Assembly: GCF_025699485.1 (NCBI RefSeq)
Contig: NZ_JANUXN010000001.1
Coordinates: 62,001 to 126,000, forward strand
From: Thauera carbonicopians
Lineage (GTDB): Bacteria; Pseudomonadota; Gammaproteobacteria; Burkholderiales; Rhodocyclaceae
Length of the DNA: 64,000 nt
Reading direction: 5' to 3'
A program made the position numbers and the translations under genes. This document shows, piece by piece, positions 10,271 to 20,396 of the stretch (positions within the stretch are counted from its first letter, which is position 1; each line of letters opens with the position of its first letter). The notes beneath the pieces are model-generated. The model saw nothing but the letters and a program-made list of their open reading frames with translations, did not search any database and was not told the DNA's origin.

Positions 10271-11050
10271 TCAGCCTCCTGCCGCGCCCGCGGCCTGCGC
10301 GGCGCCGGCACCGCTTTCGATCCAGCCGTAGCCGTGCTGTTCCAGCTCCAGCGCCAGCTCGCGTCCGCCGGAGCGCACGATGCGGCCTTTCGACAGCACG
10401 TGCACGCGGTCGGGCACGATGTAGTCGAGCAGGCGCTGGTAGTGGGTGATGACGATCATCGAGCGTTCGGGCGAGCGCAGGCGGTTGACGCCTTCGGCGA
10501 CCACTTTCAGCGCGTCGATGTCCAGGCCCGAGTCGGTTTCGTCCAGCACTGCCAGCTTCGGCTCCAGCAACGCCATCTGCAGCACTTCGTTGCGCTTCTT
10601 CTCGCCGCCGGAAAAGCCTTCGTTCACCGAGCGGTAGAGGAATTCCTCGCGCATGCCGACGGCCTTCATCTCGGCCTTGACCCTTGAGAGGAAGTCCATC
10701 GCATCGTATTCGGACAGGCCGCGATGGCGGCGCACGGCGTTGACCGCCGCCTTCAGGAAATAGGCGTTGGAGACGCCGGGAATCTCGACCGGGTACTGGA
10801 AGGCGAGGAACAGCCCGGCGCGGGCGCGCTCCTCGGCGGGCAGCGCGAGCAGGTCGGTGCCGTCCCAATCGACGCTGCCGGCGGTGACCTCGAAAGTGTC
10901 GCGCCCGGCCAGCACCTGGGCCAGCGTGCTCTTGCCCGAACCGTTGGGGCCCATGATGGCGTGCACCTCGCCGTCCTTCACTTCGAGGTCCAGGCCGTTC
11001 AGGATGGCCTTGCCGTCCACCGCGGCGTGCAGCTTGTCGATCTTCAGCAT
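10271..11050 (-). CDS. sufC: SufC ATPase of the Fe-S assembly complex
   Basis: This 259-residue ABC-type ATPase has Walker A (GPNGSGKST, about residues 36-44), the signature region with the SufC-specific variant NEGFSGGEKKRNEVLQ (about 140-156), and Walker B with the D-loop (LAVLDETDSGLDIDALK). SufC is a soluble ATPase that drives conformational change in SufB-SufD. It starts at the ATG at 11050, 20 bp after the sufB stop. About 20 alanine/glycine-rich residues form the C-terminal end. Confidence 0.95.
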   Translation of the reverse strand: MLKIDKLHAAVDGKAILNGLDLEVKDGEVHAIMGPNGSGKSTLAQVLAGRDTFEVTAGSVDWDGTDLLALPAEERARAGLFLAFQYPVEIPGVSNAYFLKAAVNAVRRHRGLSEYDAMDFLSRVKAEMKAVGMREEFLYRSVNEGFSGGEKKRNEVLQMALLEPKLAVLDETDSGLDIDALKVVAEGVNRLRSPERSMIVITHYQRLLDYIVPDRVHVLSKGRIVRSGGRELALELEQHGYGWIESGAGAAQAAGAAGG

Positions 11051-11070
11051 GTCATTTTTCCCTGTTTCAC

Positions 11071-12570
<1,500 letters not shown>

Positions 12571-12588
12571 CTCGGTTTCTCCTGTCGT

Positions 12589-13068
12589 TCAGCCCGGGTG
12601 GCGTACCAGGCGGCTGGGGCCGCGCATGCGCTGGGCGGCTGGGGAAGAGGTGTCGGCAAACCTGGGGGGTGGCGTCATCTCGGCGATGCTCACGCCCTGC
12701 AGGGCCTCGCGGACCACGGTGTTGATGCGCAGCCAGCCGTCGCGGATGCGACAGCCCGTTTCCAGCGTGCAGGTACCGCTGCCGGAACTGCATTCGGTCA
12801 GCCCGAAAGGCTGGTCCTCCAGCGCATCGACGATGTCGGCGATGCTGATCTGTTCGGGCGGCCGCGCCAGCAGGTAGCCGCCGTGCGTGCCGCGCTGGCT
12901 GACCACCAGCCCGTGCCGCCCCAGCGCCTTCAGGACCTTGCTGACGGTGGCCAGGCCGAGGCCGAGAGCGTCGGCCAGTTCGGTGGCGCTGACGACCTGC
13001 GTCGGCGTCACCGCCATGTGGGTCGCGATCAGGGTTCCGTAGTCGGTGAGTTTGCTGATCCGTAGCAT
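12589..13068 (-). CDS. Rrf2-family suf operon regulator (IscR/SufR-like)
   Basis: This 159-residue Rrf2 protein has an N-terminal winged helix (ISKLTDYGTLIATHM; ATELADALGLGLATVSKVLKAL) and three cysteines at residues 93, 100 and 106 in the loop where IscR binds a [2Fe-2S] cluster. The spacing (C-X6-C-X5-C) is close to but not identical with E. coli IscR. It probably senses Fe-S status and represses its own operon. It is the first gene of the suf operon and sits 47 bp below a palindromic operator-like site. Confidence 0.88.
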   Translation of the reverse strand: MLRISKLTDYGTLIATHMAVTPTQVVSATELADALGLGLATVSKVLKALGRHGLVVSQRGTHGGYLLARPPEQISIADIVDALEDQPFGLTECSSGSGTCTLETGCRIRDGWLRINTVVREALQGVSIAEMTPPPRFADTSSPAAQRMRGPSRLVRHPG

Positions 13069-13111
13069 GATGAAGGGCCTCCGGGGTGGCCTTGCTGTCT
13101 AGCGTGCCTAA

Positions 13112-13140
13112 ACTGTACTAAATTAGTACTGTATTTGCAA
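13112..13140 (-). promoter_or_regulatory. Suf operon promoter with IscR-like palindromic operator
   Basis: On the minus strand, TTGCAA (13140-13135) and TACAGT (13117-13112) are separated by 17 bp and make a plausible -35/-10 pair. The spacer and the edge of the -10 contain a perfect inverted repeat, GTACTAA-A-TTAGTAC (13115-13129). The ACTAAATTAGT core matches the central part of the type 1 IscR-binding pattern. This position would allow the Rrf2 regulator to block RNA polymerase. Promoter activity is inferred. Confidence 0.65.
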
Positions 13141-13256
13141 GACGGCACCACGGCCAGTGATGGCGGTCGAAGAATGCACGGGAACTGCCGCCGGAATGGC
13201 GCGTGGATGCGCCGCCGGGCCTATGATGCGAAAAGGAGCATGCAGGAGGAAGCGAT

Positions 13257-13445
13257 ATGGAGCTGGAAGTGGGTCGGGTCTATCCGGTGCGCCTGTGCAG
13301 CGGCGAAATCCGCGCCTGGCGCTTCGATGGCCGCGATGGCCGCGGCCTTGCCTGGTGGCATGACACCGAGACCGGCACGGGCTTCAACGAGTCGGGCGTG
13401 CTCTACGCCTGGGAGCTGCTGCCGGAGGGAGAGTGCGATGGCTGA
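13257..13445 (+). CDS. Small protein of unknown function (62 aa)
   Basis: A strong AGGAGG at 13244-13249 sits 7 bases before the ATG, which argues that this short frame is translated. The product is acidic and aromatic-rich (RAWRFDGRDGRGLAWWHDTE) with no membrane helix or signal peptide. I do not recognise the family. Its last codons overlap the start of the fatty-acid-hydroxylase gene by 8 bp, so the two are probably translationally coupled. Confidence 0.6.
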   Translation: MELEVGRVYPVRLCSGEIRAWRFDGRDGRGLAWWHDTETGTGFNESGVLYAWELLPEGECDG

Positions 13446-13989
13446 GCCGTGGTGGATTCGTGTCGCGCTGCCTTTTCCCGCCTCGCTGGTGCTGCCGGCG
13501 CTCGGTCTGGGCGTCGCCTGGCAGACGTGGCCGCAGGCGGCCGGCGCGGGGGCGTTGATGCTGGCGCTGCTTGCCGGGCTGGCTGCCTGGACGCTGGTCG
13601 AATACCTGCTGCATCGCTTCTTCATGCACGGCGTCGAGCCTTTCACCGCGTGGCACCTGCAGCATCACCGTGAGCCGCTGGCGCCGCTCCGGGTGCCGGT
13701 CGTATTCAGCCTGATGCTGGTGCTGGCCATGCTCGGCCTGCCGCTGATGGTGCTGGGACCGGACAGCCTGGCGGCACCGTTTTCGGCCGGCCTGCTGCTG
13801 GGCGACATCCTGCAGGAAAGCGTCCATCAACGGCTGCATGCACATGAAGTGTCCGGCCACTGGCTGCCGTACCTGCGCGAGCACCACGCCTGGCATCACT
13901 TCAGGGACGAAAGCCTGGCTTTCGGTACGCTGACGGATTTCTGGGACCGCTGCTTCGGAACCTGTCCGCCATCCGGGCGGGGACGCTGA
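13438..13989 (+). CDS. Fatty acid hydroxylase/sterol desaturase-family membrane protein
   Basis: The 183-residue protein has about four membrane helices and the histidine boxes of the di-iron hydroxylase superfamily: EYLLHRFFMH (about residue 56), WHLQHH (about 75), HQRLHAHE (about 127) and REHHAWHHF (about 145). Members hydroxylate or desaturate lipids at a membrane-bound di-iron site. The substrate cannot be told from sequence. The ATG at 13438 overlaps the preceding small ORF, and GGAGGGAGAG just upstream (13424-13433) can serve as ribosome binding site. The frame is open further upstream to 13135, but that part has no family similarity. Confidence 0.8.
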   Translation: MAEPWWIRVALPFPASLVLPALGLGVAWQTWPQAAGAGALMLALLAGLAAWTLVEYLLHRFFMHGVEPFTAWHLQHHREPLAPLRVPVVFSLMLVLAMLGLPLMVLGPDSLAAPFSAGLLLGDILQESVHQRLHAHEVSGHWLPYLREHHAWHHFRDESLAFGTLTDFWDRCFGTCPPSGRGR

Positions 13990-14012
13990 GGACGGAAGTT
14001 CGGAGGCCGGGT

Positions 14013-14393
14013 TCAGGATTGGTGCCTGCCCGTGCGAAGCACCTGCCAGGCGAGCACGACCCAGCCCAGGATCATCAGGCTGCCGCCGATCGGCGTCACC
14101 GCGCCCAGCCAGCGCGGCCCGCCCAGCGCCATCAGGTACAGCGTACCGGCGAAGACCACCGTCCCCGCCGTCAGCAATGCGGCAGGCAGCAGGCTGCGCG
14201 GCAGCCGGGCCGCCCCCAGCGCGAGCAGGCCGACCGCATGCCACATCTGGTACTGCACCGCCGTCTGCCACCAGCCCAGCGCGCTGGCATCGAGCAGGCT
14301 GCGCAGGCCGTGCGCACCGAAGGCGCCCAGCGCGACGCCGAGCGCGGCGAGCAGGGCGCCGGCAAGCAGGGGAAAGCGTTGGATGTCGTGCAT
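14013..14393 (-). CDS. DUF423 family membrane protein
   Basis: The 126-residue product has four predicted membrane helices and the DUF423 signatures: GVALGAFGAHGLR near residue 20, WWQTAVQYQMWHAVGLL near 42, and the C-terminal TPIGGSLMILGWV. DUF423 (YgdD type) proteins are small inner-membrane proteins of unknown function. The gene is convergent with the hydroxylase-family gene (23 bp apart) and separated from dtd by 83 bp. Confidence 0.88.
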   Translation of the reverse strand: MHDIQRFPLLAGALLAALGVALGAFGAHGLRSLLDASALGWWQTAVQYQMWHAVGLLALGAARLPRSLLPAALLTAGTVVFAGTLYLMALGGPRWLGAVTPIGGSLMILGWVVLAWQVLRTGRHQS

Positions 14394-14476
14394 GTGCGAG
14401 CTGACTTCCTCTGGATGAGATGGGGGAAAGAGCGAAGCACGGACGCCGGGTTTGATGCGGGCTTCCGTAGCACCGA

Positions 14477-14926
14477 TCAGGAGGCGGGCGGAATCCGCAG
14501 CGGAATCGTCACCGGCCCGTCGTTGACCAGCCGGACTTTCATGTCTGCGGCGAAGCGTCCGGTCTGCACCACCGGATGTGCGGCGCGCGCGCTGGCGACG
14601 AAGTGCTCGTACAGCGCCTCGCCGGTGCGCGGGTCGGCGGCCTTGCTGAAGCTCGGGCGGTTGCCGCCGCCGGTGTCCGCTGCCAGCGTGAACTGGCTGA
14701 CCACCAGCAGGCCGCCGGCGACGTCCTGCAGCGAGTGGTTCATCCTGCCGGCCTCGTCGGCGAAGATGCGCAGCTTCAGGATCCTGGCGAGCAGCTTGTC
14801 GGCTTCGGCCGGTGTGTCGCCGTGCTCGGCACAGACCAGCGCGAGCAGGCCGGGGCCGATTTCGCCGATGGTGTCGCCATCGACGACGACGCGCGCTTCG
14901 GAGACGCGCTGCAGGACTGCGAGCAT
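14477..14926 (-). CDS. dtd: D-aminoacyl-tRNA deacylase
   Basis: The 149-residue protein is close to the usual 145 residues of Dtd and has its two hallmark motifs: the SQFTLAADT region (about residue 78) and the NDGPVT segment near the C-terminus (about 139), which carries the Gly-cisPro dipeptide that selects D-amino acids. The enzyme removes D-amino acids mischarged onto tRNA in the cytosol. The start ATG at 14926 was chosen because it begins the canonical [14 protein letters not shown]-terminus. The frame continues upstream only as the shadow of metY. Confidence 0.95.
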   Translation of the reverse strand: MLAVLQRVSEARVVVDGDTIGEIGPGLLALVCAEHGDTPAEADKLLARILKLRIFADEAGRMNHSLQDVAGGLLVVSQFTLAADTGGGNRPSFSKAADPRTGEALYEHFVASARAAHPVVQTGRFAADMKVRLVNDGPVTIPLRIPPAS

Positions 14927-14945
14927 TTTTTCGGGAGCCTTCAGG

Positions 14946-14994
14946 CCGGCGCCCCGAAGGGCGCCGGGCGTGGATGCGCCGCCGGGGGCGGCGC
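14946..14994. terminator. Two GC-rich stem-loops between metY and dtd
   Basis: Two perfect hairpins lie in the 74-bp gap. CCGGCGCCC/GGGCGCCGG (14946-14954 with 14959-14967, CGAA loop) has a 9-bp stem, and GCGCCGCC/GGCGGCGC (14976-14983 with 14987-14994) has an 8-bp stem. Neither is followed by a clear T-run in the minus-strand direction. They may attenuate readthrough from metY into dtd; the function is inferred. Confidence 0.45.
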
Positions 14995-15000
14995 TTTCGG

Positions 15001-16272
15001 TCAGACGGCGGTGAGCGCCTGTTCCAGGTCGTCGATCAGGTCGTCGATGTGCTCGATGCCAATCGACAGCCGCACCATGTCGGTCGTCACGCCGGCCTTG
15101 GCCAGTTCTTCCGGCGACAGCTGGCGGTGGGTGGTCGAGGCCGGGTGGCAGGCGAGCGACTTGGCGTCGCCGATGTTGACCAGGCGGGTGAACAGCTTCA
15201 GCGCGTCCTGGAAGCGGGTGCCGCCTTCGATGCCGCCCTTGACGCCGAAGGACAGGATGCCCGAGGCGCGGCCGCCCATGTACTTCTGCACCAGGGCGTG
15301 GTCGGGGTGGTCGGGCAGGCCGGCGTAGTTCACCCATTCCACCTTGGCGTGGCCCTTCAGGTACTGCGCCACCTTCACGGCGTTGTCGCAGATGCGGTCC
15401 ATGCGCAGCGCCAGGGTCTCGATGCCCTGCAGGATCAGGAAGGTGTTGAACGGCGACAGCGCCGCGCCGGTGTTGCGCAGCGGCACCGTGCGCGCCCGGC
15501 CGATGAAGGCCGCCGGGCCGAGCGCCTCGGTATAGACGACGCCGTGATAGGACACTTCCGGCTCGTTCAGGCGGCGGAAGCGCGCCTTGTGCTCGGCCCA
15601 CGGGAACTTGCCGGAATCGACGATCACGCCGCCGAGCGAGTTGCCGTGGCCGCCCAGGTACTTGGTCAGCGCGTGCACGACGATGTCGGCGCCGTGCTCG
15701 AAGGGGCGGCACAGGTAGGGCGAGGGCACGGTGTTGTCCACGATCAGCGGCACGCCGGCCTTGTGCGCGATCTCGGCCAGGCGGCCGATGTCGGTGATGT
15801 TGCCCAGCGGGTTGCCGACCGATTCGCAGTAGATCGCCTTGGTGCGCTCGTCGATCAGCCCGGCGAAGCTGTCGGGGTCGCCGGAGTCGGCGAAGCGCAC
15901 TTCGATGCCGAACTGGGGCAGGGTGTGGGCGAACAGGTTGTAGGTGCCGCCGTACAGCGCCGTCGCCGAGACGATGTTGTCGCCGGCCTCGGCGATGGTC
16001 TGGATCGCATAGGTGATCGCCGACATGCCGGAAGCCACCGCCAGCGCGCCGATGCCGCCTTCCAGCTCGGCCACGCGCTGCTCGAGCACCGCGTTGGTCG
16101 GGTTGGTGATGCGGGTGTAGATGTTGCCCGCGACCTTGAGGTCGAACAGGTCGGCGCCGTGCTGGGTGTCGTCGAAGGCGTAGGACGTGGTCTGGTAGAT
16201 CGGCACCGCGACGGCCTTGGTCGTGGGTTCCGGCGAATAGCCGCCATGCACGGCGATGGTTTCGAGCTTCAT
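15001..16272 (-). CDS. metY: O-acetylhomoserine sulfhydrylase (aminocarboxypropyltransferase)
   Basis: The 423-residue protein belongs to the Cys/Met metabolism PLP family. The start [20 protein letters not shown], the [20 protein letters not shown] block and the PLP lysine in [13 protein letters not shown] (Lys204) are typical of MetY-type enzymes, which are longer than cystathionine synthases. It makes homocysteine from O-acetylhomoserine and sulfide for methionine synthesis. GGGGAGA lies about 10 bases upstream of the ATG. Homoserine dehydrogenase, which feeds the same pathway, is elsewhere in the window (60.3 kb). Confidence 0.92.
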   Translation of the reverse strand: MKLETIAVHGGYSPEPTTKAVAVPIYQTTSYAFDDTQHGADLFDLKVAGNIYTRITNPTNAVLEQRVAELEGGIGALAVASGMSAITYAIQTIAEAGDNIVSATALYGGTYNLFAHTLPQFGIEVRFADSGDPDSFAGLIDERTKAIYCESVGNPLGNITDIGRLAEIAHKAGVPLIVDNTVPSPYLCRPFEHGADIVVHALTKYLGGHGNSLGGVIVDSGKFPWAEHKARFRRLNEPEVSYHGVVYTEALGPAAFIGRARTVPLRNTGAALSPFNTFLILQGIETLALRMDRICDNAVKVAQYLKGHAKVEWVNYAGLPDHPDHALVQKYMGGRASGILSFGVKGGIEGGTRFQDALKLFTRLVNIGDAKSLACHPASTTHRQLSPEELAKAGVTTDMVRLSIGIEHIDDLIDDLEQALTAV

Positions 16273-16347
16273 GCGACGGGTCTCCCCTGTGGGTGGATGT
16301 GTGGCGAGAGTATAGCGAGGGCGGCGTGGATGGCGGAGGCGGTCTGG

Positions 16348-17265
16348 CTAGGAGGCCGTCTGCTCCTGTTCCCAGCGCTGGAAATATTCTTCCATGTGCT
16401 TGACGCAGAGCTTGATCTTGGCCGATGAACTCAGGCGCTCCGGATAGACGGCCCAGATGTTGGCTTCCTGGGTGTATTCCGGCAGTACCGTCACCAGCGC
16501 GCCGGTTTGCAGATGGCTGCCCACGTCCCAGATCGAACGCAGCGTGATGCCGTGTCCGCGCAGCGCCCAGGCGACGGCGATCTCGCCGTTGTTGGTGACC
16601 AGCGAGCCGCGCACCTTGACGTTGTAGCTGTGGCCGCGCCGCGTCAGCTTCCACAAGCCGACCGGGTGGTCGCGCTCCTTGATGATCAGGCAGTTGTGCT
16701 GCGTCAGCGCGCGCAGGTCGGCCGGCGCGCCATGCTCTTCGACGTACGAGGGCGAGGCGCAGAGCACCCGGTGGTTGCGTGCCAGGCGCCTGGCGATGTA
16801 GTGCGGCGAGATGACGTCGCCGATCCGGATGTCGAGGTCGATCTTGTTCTGCGCGAGGTCGAGCAGGTGATCCAGCACGTCGAGCCGGACCTGGATTTCG
16901 GGGTACTTGCGCGAGAATTCGGCCAGGCTCTCGCCGACCACCCGGCGGCCAAAGCCGAAGCTGGTGGATACCCGCAGCACGCCGCGCGGTTCGTTGCGCT
17001 TGACGCCGAGTTCCTCGTGCAGCTCGATGACGCTGTCGAGAATCCTGCGCCCCAGCTCATACACCTGCTCGCCCTGTTCGGTCAGGGAGACATGGCGTGT
17101 CGAGCGGTGGAAAAGCTTGCATTCGAGCTGGGTTTCCAGGGTCTGGATGCGCTTGGTAATGTAGGCCGGCGAGGCGCCGAGACGCTGCGCCGCCTGTGAG
17201 AAATTCAGTGTCCGCACCACTTCGCAGAACACCTGCAGGTCTTCGATGGAGAATTTGTTGTTCAC
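16348..17265 (-). CDS. LysR-type transcriptional regulator
   Basis: The 305-residue product has the LysR N-terminal helix-turn-helix ([33 protein letters not shown], residues about 9-41, cited here in part) and a C-terminal substrate-binding domain. It starts with GTG at 17265. It is divergent from the amidase-TRAP-asparaginase-dehydrogenase genes and separated from them by 110 bp, the usual position of a LysR activator of a catabolic operon. A weak sigma70-like pair (TTGTTC 17298-17303, TACGAT 17321-17326, 17-bp spacing) faces the amidase, consistent with a promoter needing an activator. The inducer is unknown. Confidence 0.88.
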   Translation of the reverse strand: MNNKFSIEDLQVFCEVVRTLNFSQAAQRLGASPAYITKRIQTLETQLECKLFHRSTRHVSLTEQGEQVYELGRRILDSVIELHEELGVKRNEPRGVLRVSTSFGFGRRVVGESLAEFSRKYPEIQVRLDVLDHLLDLAQNKIDLDIRIGDVISPHYIARRLARNHRVLCASPSYVEEHGAPADLRALTQHNCLIIKERDHPVGLWKLTRRGHSYNVKVRGSLVTNNGEIAVAWALRGHGITLRSIWDVGSHLQTGALVTVLPEYTQEANIWAVYPERLSSSAKIKLCVKHMEEYFQRWEQEQTAS

Positions 17266-17375
17266 GATTCGTAAAAACTGATTTCAATTTCGGCTGCTTG
17301 TTCGGCCCCGCCCCGGATCGTACGATGAATTGAACTTATCGATCCATCAAACGATTCCAGGGAAGGGGAAAGAGC

Positions 17376-18770
17376 TTGAACGCAACCGATCTCTCGCTTG
17401 CCGAACTTGCCCACGGGCTGCGCAATCGCAAGTTCAGCGCGGTCGAAATCGTCGATTGCTGCCGCGCTGCGCATGAACGCAGCGAGCCGCTGCTGAATGC
17501 CTGGAAGAGCTGGAACGGCGACGCAGCACGTCTGCTCGCCCAGTCGGTGGACGGGCTGTTCGACAGCGGGATGGACTTCGGCCCGCTGATGGGCTTGCCG
17601 GTGTCGGTCAAGGATCTCTACGGCGTGCCGGGCATGCCGGTGTTCGCCGGCACCGACCAGGCGCTGCCCGCGGCCTGGGAGGCGGCCGGCCCGGTTGCGG
17701 GCACGGTGCTGCGCCAGTTCGGCATCGTGATGGGCAAGACGCATACCGTCGAATTCGCCTTCGGCGGGCTCGGCGTCAATGCGCACTGGGGAACACCGTT
17801 CAACCCCTGGAGTGCCGACGGGCCGCGGACGCCCGGCGGCTCCAGTTCGGGCGCCGGAGTGTCGCTGGCGCAGGGCAGTGCGCTCGTCGCGCTCGGCACC
17901 GACACCGCCGGATCGGTGCGGGTGCCGGCGTCGATGACCGGCCAGGTCGGACTCAAGACCACGCATGGCCGCTGGCCGCTGGCCGGCATCGTGCCGCTGT
18001 CGCCCTCGCTGGATACCGCCGGTCTGCTGACCCGCAGCGTGGAGGACATGGCTTTCGCCTTTGCCGCCATCGACACTCCGTGCGGCGAAAGCCGGCCCGG
18101 CTGCGCCATGCCCTTGCTGGCCGGCCTGCGTCTGGGCGTGGCCGACAATTTCTTCTGGGAGTCGCTCGACCCGGGCATCGGCGAAAGCGTTTCCGCCGCC
18201 ATCGACCAACTGGCGCGCGCCGGAGCGCACGTCGTCCGGCTGCGGGTGCCGCATTGCGACGAGGTGTACGACATCTTCCGCCAGGGCGGCCTGGCGGCGT
18301 CCGAGCTTGCCGCGTTCATGAACATGGAATTCCCGGAGCGGATCGCGCGCCTCGATCCGGTCGTGCGCGCCCGCGTCGCTGCGGCGGAGCAGGTGTCCTC
18401 GGTCGAGTACCTGCGCCGCAAACAGGTGCTGCTGGACAGCGCGCGGCAGGCGACGGCGGTGTTCGCCGACGTCGATGCGCTGCTGGCGCCCACCGTCGCC
18501 GTCACGCCGCCTTTGCTGGGCGACATCGCCGACGGCACCGCCTATGCCCGAGCCAACATGATGGCCTTGCGCAATACCGTGATCGGCAATCTGTTCGGCT
18601 GGTGCGCGCTGACCCTGCCGGTGGGCTTCGATGCCCGGCGGATGCCAGTGGGCCTGCAACTGATGGGTGCGCCGATGGCTGAAGCGCGCCTGATCGGCAT
18701 CGGCCTGGCGGTCGAGGCGCTGATCGGCCGCGGGCCGGACATTCTCGGCCGTGCGCCAGCCCTTGCCTGA
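17376..18770 (+). CDS. Amidase-signature family hydrolase
   Basis: The 464-residue enzyme carries the amidase-signature catalytic triad: Lys79 in PVSVKDLYG, the cis-Ser in GGSSSGAG (about residue 157) and the nucleophile Ser180 in DTAGSVRVPAS. Such enzymes hydrolyse carboxamides in the cytosol. The start is a TTG at 17376, preceded by GGAAGGGGAA; no ATG fits the family N-terminus. It is the first gene of the unit transcribed divergently from the LysR regulator and is followed by a TRAP transporter, so it probably acts on an imported amide. The substrate cannot be assigned from sequence. Confidence 0.87.
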   Translation: MNATDLSLAELAHGLRNRKFSAVEIVDCCRAAHERSEPLLNAWKSWNGDAARLLAQSVDGLFDSGMDFGPLMGLPVSVKDLYGVPGMPVFAGTDQALPAAWEAAGPVAGTVLRQFGIVMGKTHTVEFAFGGLGVNAHWGTPFNPWSADGPRTPGGSSSGAGVSLAQGSALVALGTDTAGSVRVPASMTGQVGLKTTHGRWPLAGIVPLSPSLDTAGLLTRSVEDMAFAFAAIDTPCGESRPGCAMPLLAGLRLGVADNFFWESLDPGIGESVSAAIDQLARAGAHVVRLRVPHCDEVYDIFRQGGLAASELAAFMNMEFPERIARLDPVVRARVAAAEQVSSVEYLRRKQVLLDSARQATAVFADVDALLAPTVAVTPPLLGDIADGTAYARANMMALRNTVIGNLFGWCALTLPVGFDARRMPVGLQLMGAPMAEARLIGIGLAVEALIGRGPDILGRAPALA

Positions 18771-18842
18771 GCGGCCCTGCCTAAGCGGCCCTGCCGCATT
18801 CCGTCGTTTTTTTGCTGTGTGTTCACCAAGGAGGAGACTCGT

Positions 18843-19844
18843 ATGTTTGCCAACAACAAGAGCTGGAAGAAGATCGTTGCCGCATCCGTCGTCGGCGCGC
18901 TGTTCGCAGGTGCGGCGAATGCCGCGGACTTCAATTTCACCTTTGCCCACGTGCTGGTCGAAAGCACACCGAACGCCAAGGCCGCGGTGAAGTTCAAGGA
19001 AGAGGTCGAGCGCAACTCGAACGGGCGGATCGCGATCAACATCCGTCCTGCGGCGCAACTGGGCGGTGACGTCGAGATCATCGAGCAGACCCAGATGGGG
19101 TTGGTGCACATCGCGATTCCGCCGACCGGCAACCTGGCCAACTTCGAGCCGAAGATGTATCTGTTCGACCTGCCTTTCCTGCTCCCAGACACCGCGTCGA
19201 TGAAGCGCGTGCTGGACGGCGAAGTCGGTCGCGAGCTGCTCGACACGCTCGACAAGAGCAATCTGTACGGGGTGAATTTCTGGGGCGCGGGCTTCCGCCA
19301 CATGACCAACAACGTCCGTCCGATCACCGGACCGGATGATCTCAAGAACATCAAGATGCGCACCCTGCAGGCGCCGGCGATCCTCGCCACCTACCGTGCC
19401 TTCGGCGCCAACCCGACCGCGATGGCCTTCACCGAGGTCTACAACGGCCTGCAGCAAGGCGTCGTCGAAGGCCAGGAGAACCCGCTCGCCAACATCTACT
19501 CGATGCGTTTCCACGAAGTACAGAAGTACATGACGCTGACCGGTCATGCCTACCACACCTATGTCGCGGTGATGAACAAGGCCGCCTGGAATTCGCTGCC
19601 GGACGATCTGAAGCAGGTCATGCGCGATGCCTTCGATGCGGGCCGCGACCATGGGCGCCAGCTTACCGACGACGACGAGGCGCGGATTGTCGCCGAGATC
19701 AAGGACAAGATCGAGATCCGCGAGTTGACCCCGGAAGGGCGCGCTGCCTTCATCGAGAAGTCGCAGCCGATCTACAAGCAGTTCGAAAACCGGGTGACGC
19801 CGGCCCTGCTGGAGAGGGCCGTCAAGGCCGCGGCCGGCAACTGA
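18843..19844 (+). CDS. TRAP transporter solute-binding protein, DctP family
   Basis: The 333-residue product has a signal peptide (about 27 residues, ending AGAANA) and the DctP fold: FNFTFAHVLVESTPNAKAA at the mature N-terminus and the ligand-binding arginine region KNIKMRTLQAP, which usually clamps a carboxylate. It captures substrate in the periplasm for the DctQM permease. AAGGAGGAG (18828-18836) sits 6 bases before the ATG. It is separated from the amidase by a short stretch with a 14-bp tandem duplication and a T-run. Confidence 0.92.
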   Translation: MFANNKSWKKIVAASVVGALFAGAANAADFNFTFAHVLVESTPNAKAAVKFKEEVERNSNGRIAINIRPAAQLGGDVEIIEQTQMGLVHIAIPPTGNLANFEPKMYLFDLPFLLPDTASMKRVLDGEVGRELLDTLDKSNLYGVNFWGAGFRHMTNNVRPITGPDDLKNIKMRTLQAPAILATYRAFGANPTAMAFTEVYNGLQQGVVEGQENPLANIYSMRFHEVQKYMTLTGHAYHTYVAVMNKAAWNSLPDDLKQVMRDAFDAGRDHGRQLTDDDEARIVAEIKDKIEIRELTPEGRAAFIEKSQPIYKQFENRVTPALLERAVKAAAGN

Positions 19845-19870
19845 TCCTGGAATCGTGAGAGGGGACGGCA

Positions 19871-20383
19871 ATGCTCGAAGCACTCAACAAATGCATCGAC
19901 TGGATCGAGAACGTGATGATGGTGGTCCTGATGCTGGTCGCCACCGTCGTCGCCATCGTTCAGGTCGCGGCGCGGTATGTCTTCAACAATTCCCTGTACT
20001 GGTCGGAGGAGCTCATCCTGTATTCGCTGATCACGATGAGTTTCCTTGCGGCCAGCATGGGAGTGAGATACGCCGCCCATATTTCCGTGGAGATGCTCTA
20101 CGCCTTTGCCGGACCCCGGCTCACGCGGGTGCTGAAGTACGTGGCGGTGGTGCTCGGCCTGTTGTTCGCCGTTTCGCTGATCCATTACGGCGGCCGGCTG
20201 TTCATCAACACGCTGAACATGGGCCAGTTGTCGCCGGCCATGCAGATTCCGGTGGCCTATGTCTATCTGTCGATCCCGATCGCCGGCGTGTTCATGGCCC
20301 TGCGCTATCTGCTGATCCTGCGGACGCTGTGGAGCGGGCGGGAATACCGGCCGCTGCTGGCTTCGATCAGCCCGACGACCTGA
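19871..20383 (+). CDS. TRAP transporter small permease, DctQ family
   Basis: The 170-residue protein has four predicted membrane helices and the DctQ-typical segment RYVFNNSLYWSEELILYSL (about residue 37) followed by GVRYAAHISVEML. It forms the small membrane subunit that docks with DctM. It starts 26 bp after dctP and ends 13 bp before dctM. Confidence 0.92.
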   Translation: MLEALNKCIDWIENVMMVVLMLVATVVAIVQVAARYVFNNSLYWSEELILYSLITMSFLAASMGVRYAAHISVEMLYAFAGPRLTRVLKYVAVVLGLLFAVSLIHYGGRLFINTLNMGQLSPAMQIPVAYVYLSIPIAGVFMALRYLLILRTLWSGREYRPLLASISPTT

Positions 20384-20396
20384 GGGGAGCCGAATC

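Noticed and set aside
13135-13437. N-terminal extension of the hydroxylase-family gene
   Set aside because: The extra frame has no similarity to the family, and a separate ORF with a strong ribosome binding site occupies the region in another frame.
17262-19883. A 2.6-kb minus-strand open frame opposite the amidase and dctP
   Set aside because: Low-complexity Arg/His-rich translation with no family features; the plus strand holds well-supported enzymes.
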